This document shows positions 1-7,930 of a stretch of DNA of 64,000 bases, piece by piece (within the stretch, counting starts at the first letter, position 1; every line of letters starts with the position of its first letter). Both the position numbers and the translations under genes were made by a program. The notes under the pieces are model-generated. The model did not search any database. It was not told where the DNA came from and saw only the letters and a list, made by a program, of their open reading frames with translations. Source of the stretch: Marinobacterium sedimentorum (lineage in GTDB: Bacteria; Pseudomonadota; Gammaproteobacteria; Pseudomonadales; Balneatricaceae); contig NZ_JALDYX010000017.1 of assembly GCF_024267675.1 (NCBI RefSeq), positions 36,259 through 100,258 on the forward strand, given 5' to 3'.

Positions 1-2
1 AT

Positions 3-290
3 GTGTCCTTTATTTCCCAGACCAAGATACTGCCGGCCCTGGCACCGCTGATCCGCGGTTCAGGTCGCCTGATCAGCCTGGTAAAGCCGCAGTTTGAAGT
101 GGGCCCCGCCGGCATCGGCAAGGGCGGCATCGTGCGCGATGAAAGCCTTTACGCCGACGTCGAAGCGGACATTCGAGCACTGTGCGAAGCGCTGGGTCTT
201 GGCGTGCAGCACTATATGCCAAGCCCCATTACCGGTGGCGACGGCAATCGCGAGTTTCTGCTGATCGCAATCCAGACCAGAACAGCCTGA
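3..290 (+). CDS. tlyA: TlyA-family rRNA 2'-O-methyltransferase, C-terminal part
   Basis: This is the 3' end of a gene that begins before the window. The visible 95 residues carry the TlyA/FtsJ-like SAM-dependent methyltransferase C-terminus: the stretch VKPQFEVG followed by GKGGIVRD, and the closing GGDGNREFLL segment. TlyA proteins 2'-O-methylate cytidines in 16S and/or 23S rRNA. The N-terminal S4 RNA-binding domain and the SAM-binding loop would lie upstream and cannot be checked. The frame is open to the left edge with no in-frame stop, and the first visible codon (GTG at 3) is almost certainly internal. Confidence 0.85.
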   Translation: MSFISQTKILPALAPLIRGSGRLISLVKPQFEVGPAGIGKGGIVRDESLYADVEADIRALCEALGLGVQHYMPSPITGGDGNREFLLIAIQTRTA

Positions 291-385
291 GACCCTGGCC
301 CAATCAGGCCTGGCACCCGTCCTGAGTCAGGCACCGATGGCGCAAGATCTGTATACTTGCCCCATTCATTACAGAGACAGATCCC

Positions 386-1210
386 ATGGAACTGAAACGC
401 ACCCTGCCAACGGCCGTCGACAACGCCCTGGAATACCTGACAGAGGCTACCGGCCTGCCGAAGAAGCGCTTAAAGGATGCCATGAACAAGGGCGCCGTCT
501 GGCTGATACGCGGCACCCACGAGCGTCGCCTGCGCCGCGCCAATAGCCCACTGAAGGCCGGCGACCGGATCGAACTCTATTACGACGAAGCCCTGCTGGA
601 GCTCAAGCCTCCCCAGCTTAGCCCCATCGAAGACCGCATGGGCTATACCCTCTGGTACAAGACCGCTGGCGTGATGTCGCAGGGCACCCGCTATGGCGAT
701 CATATGGCGCTGCCGCGCATGGCAGAGCTGGCCTATGGCTACAAGCGGGAGATTTACACGGTACACCGGCTGGATCGCGAAACCCGCGGTCTGATACTGC
801 TGGCGCATAATCGCAAGATGGCGGCGATACTGTCGAAACTGTTTCAGGATGGCGCGGTAGAAAAGGGTTACCAGGCTGTTGTGCTGGGAGAGGCACCACT
901 GGAGGGGACTGTTGATCTGCCGCTGGACGACAAGGCCGCCATCACCCATTTCACGCGGCTGGAATATGACGCCGAGCGCAACACCAGCGTACTGGAGATT
1001 CGCATCGAACATGGCCGTACCCATCAGATTCGCCGCCACCTGGCCCATATTGGTCACCCGGTGATGGGGGATCCGCGTTACGGTGAGGGCAACAAGAACC
1101 GAGAGGGCCTGTTACTGGTCGCGCACCGGCTCAACTTTATCTGCCCCATGCGCCGCCAGCCCACCGAATTCCAGCTGCCCCAGCCGTTCGTCACTAAAGC
1201 CAACAGCTGA
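386..1210 (+). CDS. RluA-family pseudouridine synthase
   Basis: This 274-residue protein belongs to the RluA/RsuA family, which converts uridine to pseudouridine in rRNA or tRNA. The catalytic motif HRLDRETRG is at residues 127-135, with D130 as the predicted nucleophile. The family usually has TSG where this protein has TRG. The second conserved block, GRTHQIRRHLAHIGHPVMGD, is intact. The N-terminal 60 or so residues look like a short S4-type RNA-binding segment (LPKKRLKDAMNKGAVWL). The start follows a purine-rich AGAGACAG stretch. The gene lies about 95 bp after tlyA on the same strand and converges with rlmJ, with 21 bp between the two stop codons. The target nucleotide cannot be told from sequence alone. 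Confidence 0.88.
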   Translation: MELKRTLPTAVDNALEYLTEATGLPKKRLKDAMNKGAVWLIRGTHERRLRRANSPLKAGDRIELYYDEALLELKPPQLSPIEDRMGYTLWYKTAGVMSQGTRYGDHMALPRMAELAYGYKREIYTVHRLDRETRGLILLAHNRKMAAILSKLFQDGAVEKGYQAVVLGEAPLEGTVDLPLDDKAAITHFTRLEYDAERNTSVLEIRIEHGRTHQIRRHLAHIGHPVMGDPRYGEGNKNREGLLLVAHRLNFICPMRRQPTEFQLPQPFVTKANS

Positions 1211-1231
1211 GCTGACGCCGGAGCTGGCGGG

Positions 1232-2068
1232 CTATTCGCCCACCAGCTGCTTCAGCTCCCAGCGGCCCTGTTCGGGTGCAATCAGGTTCTGCAACATCGG
1301 CAGCGCCTCCTTGAGTTCGCCCGGTAGCGTCCAGGGCGGATTGATCATGAAGAGGCCGCTGGATGTCATGCCGAAGTCCTCGGTATCAGGCCCCAGCCCC
1401 AGCTCCGCCTGCCACAGATTACGCACACCGGCATTCCTGAAACCACGCACCATCTCATCAATGCGCGCCCGCACCACCACCGGATACCAGATCAGGTAGG
1501 TGCCAATCGGGAAGCGCTTGTAGCCCTCGAGCACAGCCTTAAGCACCTGGCGGTAATCACCCTTGTTCTCGTAAGGCGGATCAATCAATACCAGCGCGCG
1601 CTTTGACGGCGGTGGCAACAGCGCCTTGAGGCTGACAAAGCCATCACTGCGCTCGACCCGCACCCGGCGATCAGTTGCGAAACGCTCGCTCAGCAGGCGA
1701 TAGTCGCTGGGGTGCAGCTCAAACAGACGTAACGCGTCCTGCTGGCGCAGCAACTGCGCGGCCACCAGGGGCGAGCCGGGATAATGCTCCAGATCCCCCT
1801 TGGGATTGATCTGGCGCAACACCGCCATCAGCGGCGTCAGGGCATCGGGCAGAGGCTGCCCCCAAAGACGCCCTATACCCGCTTCAAACTCCGCGGTCTT
1901 TTTGGACATGGCGGCGCCCAGGTGATAGCCGCCGGCACCGGCGTGGGTATCCAGATACAGCAGCGGCGTATCCTTGGTGGTCATGTACTCAAGTGTGCGG
2001 GCAAGAACCAGGTGTTTCAGTACATCGGCATAGTTGCCGGCATGATAAGCATGACGATAGCTGAGCAT
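1232..2068 (-). CDS. rlmJ: 23S rRNA (adenine(2030)-N6)-methyltransferase RlmJ
   Basis: The protein has 278 residues, the usual size for RlmJ, which N6-methylates A2030 of 23S rRNA using SAM. The N-terminus MLSYRHAYHAGNYADVLKH is the RlmJ signature and fixes the start at 2068, although the frame is open for another 33 codons upstream. The catalytic DPPY motif is at residues 163-166, preceded by LVLI as expected for an N6-adenine methyltransferase. The gene is monocistronic in appearance. It sits downstream of the universal stress protein gene on the same strand, with a GC-rich hairpin between them. Confidence 0.94.
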   Translation of the reverse strand: MLSYRHAYHAGNYADVLKHLVLARTLEYMTTKDTPLLYLDTHAGAGGYHLGAAMSKKTAEFEAGIGRLWGQPLPDALTPLMAVLRQINPKGDLEHYPGSPLVAAQLLRQQDALRLFELHPSDYRLLSERFATDRRVRVERSDGFVSLKALLPPPSKRALVLIDPPYENKGDYRQVLKAVLEGYKRFPIGTYLIWYPVVVRARIDEMVRGFRNAGVRNLWQAELGLGPDTEDFGMTSSGLFMINPPWTLPGELKEALPMLQNLIAPEQGRWELKQLVGE

Positions 2069-2079
2069 CGGCTTTCCGG

Positions 2080-2122
2080 AGGCATTAAAAGTCGGGGGGC
2101 GCCAGCATACGCCGTCCCCCCG
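2080..2122 (-). terminator. GC-rich hairpin after the universal stress protein gene
   Basis: On the minus strand, GGGGGG followed by ACGGCG pairs imperfectly across a short loop with GCGCCCCCC, and a GACTTTTAAT tail follows. It lies just after the usp stop and just before the rlmJ start, so it probably ends usp transcription. The stem contains a bulge and the T run is short, so efficiency is uncertain. Confidence 0.45.
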
Positions 2123-2144
2123 GGGGATTCCACTGTAAAACGGC

Positions 2145-2636
2145 TTAGTCTGCCGGTAGCGGCACAATCAGTACCGGGCGATCACTGTGATGCATCACGC
2201 GCTGGGCGCTGGACCCCATAAACATCTTCGCCAGCACAGAATGGGTGCGCGTGCCCATGACAATCATGTCGGCATCTATCTTCCGTGCCGCGGCGAGAAT
2301 CTTCTCTTCGACATTGCCCTTTTCGATCAGCACCAGGGGTTTGCTGAGCGCCTCGGCCTTACCCGCAGGCACCTCTTCGGCCCAGAATGCCTCCACCCGC
2401 TGCATCATCTTGTTGCGCAGGTCTTCAATTCCGGTCTTGCGCAGTTGTGCCAGCACCTCGGGCTCGAAGTGGGTGTCGATCAGCGCCTCGGTTGACGGGC
2501 TCAGCACCTCAACCACATGCAAAAAAGTGATAGTGGCACCATGCTCAATCGCCAGTTTCACCGCCATGCGCAGTGCCGGCACCGAGTTTTCGCCCAGGTC
2601 CGATGCATACAGAATTTGCTTGATATCAGGTAGCAT
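2145..2636 (-). CDS. UspA-family universal stress protein
   Basis: This is a single-domain Usp protein of 163 residues. It opens with the family's first strand and turn (IKQILYASDLGENSVPALRMAVKLA) and closes with the nucleotide-loop region (MGTRTHSV..., then GSSAQRVMHHSDRPVLIVP). Usp proteins are small cytoplasmic dimers linked to stress survival, and their client pathway is usually unknown. A good Shine-Dalgarno sequence (AAAGGAG) precedes the ATG at 2636. The neighbouring rlmJ and ferredoxin genes are on the same strand but separated by gaps, so an operon is not evident. Confidence 0.9.
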   Translation of the reverse strand: MLPDIKQILYASDLGENSVPALRMAVKLAIEHGATITFLHVVEVLSPSTEALIDTHFEPEVLAQLRKTGIEDLRNKMMQRVEAFWAEEVPAGKAEALSKPLVLIEKGNVEEKILAAARKIDADMIVMGTRTHSVLAKMFMGSSAQRVMHHSDRPVLIVPLPAD

Positions 2637-2691
2637 GATTCACGTCTCCTTTAGTTAAATGCCACAGCGCCTTTCTCCTCTATCCCCAGGC

Positions 2692-3006
2692 TCAGTACTG
2701 CGTATCGGGAATCTGCACCACCAGCCCATCGAGCTTTGGAGATACTTCGAGCTGACAACTGAGGCGGCTGTTGGCTTTGCGCTCCGCGGCCACGAATTCG
2801 AGCATTTCGAGTTCCTCCTCGCCAGGCTCATCCACCGCCCCGGACACCACATAGACATGGCAGGTTGCGCAGCTGCAGCCGCCACCGCACTGGGCCACGA
2901 TGCCTTCAATCCCCTTGTCTATCGCGCCTTCCATCACGCTCCAGCCATCGGGTATCACCAGCTCCTGACGCTGCCCATCCGGTTCTATGTAGGTAATCCT
3001 CGCCAT
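2692..3006 (-). CDS. [2Fe-2S] ferredoxin, adrenodoxin/putidaredoxin type
   Basis: This is a 104-residue soluble ferredoxin. The cluster ligands are C40, C46 and C49 (in CGGGCSCATC) and C84 (in SRLSCQ), the C-x5-C-x2-C...C spacing of vertebrate-type ferredoxins, with an extra C44. The motif EPGEEELEMLEF after the cluster loop is typical of the class that passes electrons to cytochrome P450s or iron-sulfur assembly. The start at 3006 (MARITYIEPDG) is chosen over an upstream in-frame ATG because it has an AAGGGGA ribosome site and matches the family N-terminus. No reductase or P450 partner is adjacent, so its redox partner is unknown. Confidence 0.9.
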   Translation of the reverse strand: MARITYIEPDGQRQELVIPDGWSVMEGAIDKGIEGIVAQCGGGCSCATCHVYVVSGAVDEPGEEELEMLEFVAAERKANSRLSCQLEVSPKLDGLVVQIPDTQY

Positions 3007-3150
3007 TGCCGTCCCCTTGCCTGTCGATATACCAAGTGTAGCCAGTGCAGCACACAGACGCGGGCATGCAAGCCACAACAGCCAGGGAATTGGCAACAAA
3101 ATAACATCCTGCGTTGCACCTATAGCGCAGTTGCCTTAATATCCACCCCG

Positions 3151-3262
3151 CTCTTGGGGGAGTAATCTTCCGGTCGGCCGCGCCGACCAGAGTGGCTGTC
3201 AACATACTTGGGCCCCATGCCCATGGCAGTCACGTCCTGCGGGATTGATGAGACCTGAGACA
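3151..3262 (+). promoter_or_regulatory. yybP-ykoY manganese riboswitch
   Basis: The leader of the UPF0016 gene contains the two conserved strands of the yybP-ykoY aptamer: TTGGGGGAGTA at 3155-3165 and GATGAGACC at 3247-3255. A closing stem can be drawn between TCTTGGG (3152-3158) and CCTGAGA (3254-3260), using two G-U pairs. Inside lie a strong hairpin (GGTCGG/CCGACC) and the GTCAACATACTT stretch often seen in proteobacterial members. This aptamer class binds Mn2+ and commonly controls Mn exporters, including the gene family found directly downstream. The exact ends are estimated. Confidence 0.85.
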
Positions 3263-3336
3263 CGACAAGCTGCTCCTGGCGGGCCGGCTTGCTGTGTCTT
3301 GGTGTTTTCAATTCAAGCCCGCCCAGGAACATGCCC

Positions 3337-3897
3337 ATGGAAGCCCTGCTAGCCTCTGCCTCTGCCGTCGCCATCGCCGAGATCGGTGACAAAACCCAGC
3401 TCCTTTCGCTTTTTCTCGCCTCGCGCTTTGTCCAGCGCAACGCCATCATTGCCGGCATCCTGCTCGCGACCCTGCTCAATCACGCCCTTTCCGCCTGGCT
3501 CGGCGTCTGGGTTGCCCACTGGATTCCCGCCACCTGGCTGCCCTGGATCATTGGGCTGAGCTTTATTGCCGTCGGCCTCTGGGTACTGATTCCCGACAAG
3601 GAAGACGACGAAAACGCCGGCGTACTGCGCTTTGGCGCCTTTATCGCCACCTGCGTACTGTTCTTTATTGCCGAAATTGGCGACAAGACCCAGATAGCGA
3701 CCGTCATTCTGGCTGCGCGCTTTGACGATGCCACCTTCTGGGTCATCATCGGCACGACGCTCGGCATGATGCTGGCCAATGTCCCTGTGGTGTACGCCGG
3801 CGCCTGGCTGATGCAGCGCCTGCCACTGGCCTGGGCCCGGCGCGGCGCCTGCCTGTTATTTGCAGGCCTGGGTATCGCGGCCATACTGATGCAGTAG
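3337..3897 (+). CDS. TMEM165/GDT1 (UPF0016) family manganese exporter
   Basis: The protein has 186 residues and about six membrane segments arranged as two homologous halves. Each half begins with the family signature EIGDKT (residues 15-20 and 113-118), whose acidic residues bind the transported cation. Family members move Mn2+ (and in eukaryotes Ca2+) out of the cytoplasm. Two ATGs lie close together at 3331 and 3337. The AGGA at 3325-3328 gives proper spacing only for the second, so 3337 is preferred. The gene is preceded by a yybP-ykoY leader, which supports manganese as the substrate and induction by excess Mn2+. Confidence 0.88.
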   Translation: MEALLASASAVAIAEIGDKTQLLSLFLASRFVQRNAIIAGILLATLLNHALSAWLGVWVAHWIPATWLPWIIGLSFIAVGLWVLIPDKEDDENAGVLRFGAFIATCVLFFIAEIGDKTQIATVILAARFDDATFWVIIGTTLGMMLANVPVVYAGAWLMQRLPLAWARRGACLLFAGLGIAAILMQ

Positions 3898-4017
3898 CAT
3901 CCTTAGCCTGGCGAAGCCCTGCCCGGATGTGAAACCGACAGATTCGGGCAATAATTTACGAACAAAACATAAAAATTAACAAAAAAACGCAAAACAAACC
4001 CACGCTACACTTGTTAT

Positions 4018-4038
4018 TTAATTAAATTTACGTAAATT
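4018..4038. promoter_or_regulatory. AT-rich palindromes before pgi
   Basis: Two palindromes adjoin in the AT-rich 206-bp gap before pgi: TTTAATTAAA at 4018-4027 and the perfect 14-mer AATTTACGTAAATT at 4025-4038. They could be an operator or simply promoter AT richness. They do not match the HexR consensus TGTAATTAAATTACA closely enough for me to assign a regulator. Confidence 0.35.
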
Positions 4039-4103
4039 AACACAACTAAGATTCATCCTGGTCTACGACCGTTGATCGGTAACCCTAATAAGAGGAGCCC
4101 GAG

Positions 4104-5771
4104 ATGGCCAACATCTCAGATTCTGACGCCTGGAAATTTCTGCAACAGCACGCCGGAGAAATTGGCGACGTTCATCTGCGCGATCTGTTCGAGCAGGACC
4201 CGAACCGTTACGAAAAATATTCGATTCGAGTGCAGAATATCCTGCTGGATTACTCCAAAAATCCGGTCACGGACGAAACCATGCAGGGCCTGCTGGATCT
4301 TGCCAAAGCTGCCGGCGTTGAAAACTGGCGCGAGCGCATGTTCCACGGCGACCGTATCAACTCCACCGAAAACCGCGCCGTACTGCATACAGCCCTGCGT
4401 AACCGCACCAACACGCCTGTGTACCTCGATGGCGAAAATGTCATGGAAGTGGTCAACCACGAACTCGGCCGCATGAAAGCCTTTGTCGATTCGGTTCGCA
4501 AGGGCGAGTGGCGCGGCTATTCCGGCAAGCGCATCACCGATGTCGTCAACATCGGTGTCGGCGGTTCGGATCTGGGACCGCGCATGGTGACCCAGGCATT
4601 GCGCCGTTATGCCGATGACCGCATCAAGGTGCATTTCGTCTCCAACGTCGACGGCGTTGAAATTGCCAACGTGCTGCGCCCGCTCAACCCCGAGCGCGTC
4701 ATGTTTGTGGTGGCCTCCAAGACCTTTACCACCAGCGAAACAATGACCAATGCCCAGACCGCACGCAACTGGCTGATGTCCTCCGCCTTTGACGAGCGTG
4801 CGGTAGGCAGCCACTTCGTGGCCGTATCCACTAACCACGAAGCGGTGAAAACCTTTGGTATCAAGCGTGAAAACACCTTCCAGATGTGGGACTGGGTCGG
4901 CGGTCGTTATTCGCTCTGGTCGGTCATAGGCCTGCCCATCGCGCTCTGCCTGGGCTTCAAACAGTTCGAAGCGCTGCTCACCGGCGCCCACGAAATGGAC
5001 ATCCATTTCCGGGATGCGCCCATGGAGAAGAACGCACCGGTACTGCTGGCACTGGTCGGCCTGTGGAACAGCACTTTCCTGGGCCGTCAGTCCCAGGCGA
5101 TTCTGCCCTACGACTGGCCTCTGGCACGCTTCGCCGCCTATCTGCAGCAGGCCGATATGGAAAGTAACGGCAAGTCGGTCGACCATGACGGCAACCAGGT
5201 TCCCTACAGCACCGGTTCCATCATCTGGGGCTCTCTGGGCATCGATGGACAGCACGCATTTTATCAGTATCTGCACCAGAGCAAGACCGTGGTGCCGGCC
5301 GACTTCATCGGCTCAATTGAAAGCAGCACGCCCGTGCGCGGTCACCATGAAAACCTCATGGCCAACTTCTTCGCCCAGACCGAAGCCCTGATGAACGGCA
5401 TCGACGAAGGCGAAGTACGCCGCGATCTGGAAGCCAAGGGCATGAAGCCGGACGCGATTGACGCGCTGATTCCCCACAAGGTGCACGCCGGCGATCGTCC
5501 GACCAACACCCTGCTGCTGGAACGCCTTGATCCCCGCACCCTGGGCGCTCTGATTGCACTGTACGAACACAAGATCTTCGTACAGGGCGTGATCTGGGAT
5601 ATCTGTTCCTTTGACCAGTGGGGCGTTGAACTTGGCAAGACCCTGGCCAAGCAGATACTGCCGGAACTGACCGGCGGTGCCGTATCGGACAAACATGACA
5701 GTTCGACCCGGCACCTGATCGAGTACTTCAACGAACAGCGCCGCAAGACCGCCGAAGAAGCAGGGCGCTGA
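4104..5771 (+). CDS. pgi: Glucose-6-phosphate isomerase
   Basis: This 555-residue enzyme interconverts glucose 6-phosphate and fructose 6-phosphate in the cytoplasm. Family landmarks are present: NIGVGGSDLGPRMV in the first sugar-phosphate binding domain, VVASKTFTTSETMTNA, WDWVGGRYSLWSVIGLPIAL, and the C-terminal GIDGQHAFYQYLHQS and WGVELGK. Enterobacterial enzymes have GTNGQHAFYQ at the GIDGQHAFYQ position, a modest difference. The length matches the long bacterial type. The AAGAGGAG ribosome site fits the ATG at 4104. It is followed 41 bp later by mgsA, so the two glycolytic-branch genes probably form an operon. Confidence 0.96.
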   Translation: MANISDSDAWKFLQQHAGEIGDVHLRDLFEQDPNRYEKYSIRVQNILLDYSKNPVTDETMQGLLDLAKAAGVENWRERMFHGDRINSTENRAVLHTALRNRTNTPVYLDGENVMEVVNHELGRMKAFVDSVRKGEWRGYSGKRITDVVNIGVGGSDLGPRMVTQALRRYADDRIKVHFVSNVDGVEIANVLRPLNPERVMFVVASKTFTTSETMTNAQTARNWLMSSAFDERAVGSHFVAVSTNHEAVKTFGIKRENTFQMWDWVGGRYSLWSVIGLPIALCLGFKQFEALLTGAHEMDIHFRDAPMEKNAPVLLALVGLWNSTFLGRQSQAILPYDWPLARFAAYLQQADMESNGKSVDHDGNQVPYSTGSIIWGSLGIDGQHAFYQYLHQSKTVVPADFIGSIESSTPVRGHHENLMANFFAQTEALMNGIDEGEVRRDLEAKGMKPDAIDALIPHKVHAGDRPTNTLLLERLDPRTLGALIALYEHKIFVQGVIWDICSFDQWGVELGKTLAKQILPELTGGAVSDKHDSSTRHLIEYFNEQRRKTAEEAGR

Positions 5772-5812
5772 GGCTCAGCCTCAGCCCACCCTGCCCCCCT
5801 GGAGAAAATCCG

Positions 5813-6271
5813 ATGCAGCAGAAAGTGATTCAGATGCCGGCCCTCAAGCGCATTGCGCTGATTGCCCACGACAATATGAAGCACGAGTTGATTGACTGGT
5901 CACGCCAGAATCTGCAGCAACTGAGCCAGCACCGGCTGTTTGCCACCGGCACCACCGGCCTTATGCTAGAGCAGGAGTTGCAGCTGCAGATCAACAAACT
6001 GATCAGTGGCCCCCTGGGCGGTGATCAGCAGATCGGCGCCATGCTGGTTGATCAGCAGATCGACATGGTGATCTTCTTCTGGGACCCGTTCGAGCCCATG
6101 CCCCATGACCCGGACGTCAAGGCGCTGCTGCGCATTGCCGCGGTCTGGAATGTGCCTGTGGCCTGCAACCGCAGCACCGCGGACTTTGTGATCGGCTCAG
6201 CACTGATGAACCAGAGCCACGAATACCGGGTGCCGGACTACGACGCTTACATCAAGCAACGCATAGGCTAA
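5813..6271 (+). CDS. mgsA: Methylglyoxal synthase
   Basis: The 152-residue protein matches MgsA, which converts dihydroxyacetone phosphate to methylglyoxal and phosphate, a glycolytic bypass used when sugar phosphates accumulate. Recognisable blocks are ALIAHDNMKHELIDW near the N-terminus, the phosphate-binding TGTTG, GPLGGDQQIGA with its catalytic acidic residue, FFWDPFEPMPHDPDVKALLR and the C-terminal VPVACNRSTADFV. The start has a GGAG site 8 bases upstream. Its position just behind pgi suggests co-expression as a relief valve for upper glycolysis. Confidence 0.95.
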   Translation: MQQKVIQMPALKRIALIAHDNMKHELIDWSRQNLQQLSQHRLFATGTTGLMLEQELQLQINKLISGPLGGDQQIGAMLVDQQIDMVIFFWDPFEPMPHDPDVKALLRIAAVWNVPVACNRSTADFVIGSALMNQSHEYRVPDYDAYIKQRIG

Positions 6272-6295
6272 TGCCCTCGGTCACGCGAGCCTAAA

Positions 6296-6324
6296 AAGCC
6301 GGCAGCCCTCAGGGCTGTCGGCTT
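6296..6324 (-). terminator. Rho-independent terminator between mgsA and the MFS gene
   Basis: A strong hairpin, AAGCCGGCAGCCC with GGGCTGTCGGCTT around a short loop, carries a run of five T on the minus strand. It overlaps the last few codons of the convergent MFS gene and could also end the pgi-mgsA transcript from the plus strand, where the T run is weaker. Confidence 0.75.
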
Positions 6325-7568
6325 TCCACCTTATCCTGCTCACCTTCCTCCTGCACCGCCCGATACAACTCATCCGAGCTGTACTGCGAGCCTGGCTGAG
6401 GCACAAAGCGAGGCTTGCTCTGGGCCATGCCGCGCCGCGCACTCTGATACAGACTGAACAACGCCAGCATAAAGGCCACCGCGCCGTTAAACACAAACAG
6501 ACCCGACGGCCCCAGGGCCGACATGGCAGTACCACTGAGAAAGGGCCCAAGGATGGCACCAATGCCAAAGCCTGCCAGCAAGGCCCCGGCGGTTTGCATG
6601 CGCCGCCCGGGATCGCCCCAGTCGTTGGCGTGGGCGCCCGCCAGGGAATAGAGCGTAAAGGCCAGACAGCCATAGCTGAAACTGCCGAGCAACAACCACT
6701 TCACCTCCACTTCCTGCATCACCAGCCAGGCCAGTGCCCCGCAGCACAGCGTGGTACCGGTGGACGCCAGGGCGATCACCTTGCGTCGCTCGATACGATC
6801 AGACAGACGCCCCAGGGGTATCTGCAGCACCAGGCCACCGAGAATGCCACAGGCCAGAAAGAGCGCGATTTCATCGGCCGAGAGGCCCGCATCCTGCGCC
6901 GACAGCGGCCCCATGGTATAGAAGGACGCATTGATCAGGCCGGCTGCCATGGCGCCGAAAAAGCCCACCGGAGAAGCCTTGAGCACCGGTGAAATGCGCA
7001 GCGGCCCGGGCGGTTCCGGCAGCGGTGCCACAGTGCGGGTCAGCAGCACCGGAATCAGCGAGACCGAAAATGTAATGGAGGCCAGCAGAAAGAGCCGGTA
7101 GCCCCCCGGGTCATCCAGCATGAGCAGCAGTTGCGCCGAGCCCGCCCCCAGATAATTGATAATCATGTAGATCGACAGCACGGCGCCGCGGTTATGATCC
7201 TCAGCCCTGGCATTGAGCCAGCTCTCGGTCACCACTATGAGCCCCGCCATGCTGAAGCCCGCAATCAGACGCAGCACAAACCAGAGCGAGGGCGACACCA
7301 CCAGCATGTGCAGCAGCGGCGTAATGGAAATCAGCGACGCAAAGACCCCAAAGGCGCGGATATGGCCCACCTTGTTGACCACGCCGGCCGCATAGCGCGC
7401 CCCCAGAAACAGACCGATAAAATAGCTGCCCATCACAAGGCCGATCAGCTCGGTGGGAAAACCCTCCAGCCGGGTACGCAGGCTGAGCAGAGTGGTAAAC
7501 ATGCCGTTGGCCAGCAACAGCAATCCATAGCTGGCCAGCAGTGCGGTCAGCTGACGAATAGGCCCCAT
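6309..7568 (-). CDS. MFS transporter, YcaD-like
   Basis: This 419-residue inner-membrane protein has about twelve predicted hydrophobic segments and the major facilitator pattern GSYFIGLFLGARYAAGVVNKVGHIRAFG between segments 2 and 3, and LGRLSDRIERRKVIAL in the matching place of the second half. It most resembles the YcaD/YfkF-like group of MFS permeases with unknown substrates. The C-terminal tail of about 40 residues is hydrophilic. It stands alone between convergent mgsA and a repeat-bearing gap, so context gives no clue to the substrate. Confidence 0.82.
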   Translation of the reverse strand: MGPIRQLTALLASYGLLLLANGMFTTLLSLRTRLEGFPTELIGLVMGSYFIGLFLGARYAAGVVNKVGHIRAFGVFASLISITPLLHMLVVSPSLWFVLRLIAGFSMAGLIVVTESWLNARAEDHNRGAVLSIYMIINYLGAGSAQLLLMLDDPGGYRLFLLASITFSVSLIPVLLTRTVAPLPEPPGPLRISPVLKASPVGFFGAMAAGLINASFYTMGPLSAQDAGLSADEIALFLACGILGGLVLQIPLGRLSDRIERRKVIALASTGTTLCCGALAWLVMQEVEVKWLLLGSFSYGCLAFTLYSLAGAHANDWGDPGRRMQTAGALLAGFGIGAILGPFLSGTAMSALGPSGLFVFNGAVAFMLALFSLYQSARRGMAQSKPRFVPQPGSQYSSDELYRAVQEEGEQDKVESRQP

Positions 7569-7718
7569 TGATCAAACATCCCTGGTCTGCAGTAAAAGAC
7601 GCGGCACCCCTTTGGTGCACCGGTATCTTGGCCTGTTAGGCCCCGGGGCGCCAGCGCGACAAAGGCGTCCTAGCAGATTAATTGCGCCCAACCCCAGCGC
7701 AAAACGCTCGAACGCGAA

Positions 7719-7746
7719 AACGCCCGGACATTGCTGCCCGGGCGTT
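7719..7746 (-). terminator. Hairpin downstream of the NhaC-type gene
   Basis: AACGCCCGG and CCGGGCGTT form a perfect nine-pair stem around a nine-base loop. On the minus strand it is followed by TTTTCGCG. It lies downstream of the NhaC-type gene, beyond the intergenic repeat, and could be its terminator. The short T run makes this uncertain. Confidence 0.45.
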
Positions 7747-7757
7747 GATGTTTGCTA

Positions 7758-7913
7758 TTAACCGGGCGGACAAATAGGTTCTCTACCTATTTGTCCGTCA
7801 CGCCATAAAAACGGGCGCAGGTGCACGGACATGCTGATTTTTCTGGCGTTCGCACTGGCCTGCGGCCAGTGATGAAGCTTCCCTGCTTCATGTATTAACC
7901 TGCCGGGTTAATA
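7758..7913. repeat. Modular intergenic repeat, copy 1 (multi-hairpin element)
   Basis: The 362-bp gap between the MFS gene and the NhaC-type gene holds a run of inverted repeats. They are GGACAAATAGGT with ACCTATTTGTCC, CTGGCC with GGCCAG, ATGAAGC with GCTTCAT, and TTAACC with GGTTAA. The element is bounded by ATTAACCGGG on the left and CCGGGTTAAT on the right. Its first hairpin recurs near 41.6 kb within similar TTAACC/GGTTTAA borders, so this is a dispersed element. No protein can be read from it. Confidence 0.6.
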
Positions 7914-7930
7914 ACCGGCTCAGAGTCGGT

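Noticed and set aside
4018..4038. HexR operator before pgi
   Set aside because: The palindromes are real, but they do not match the TGTAATTAAATTACA consensus, so no regulator name is given.
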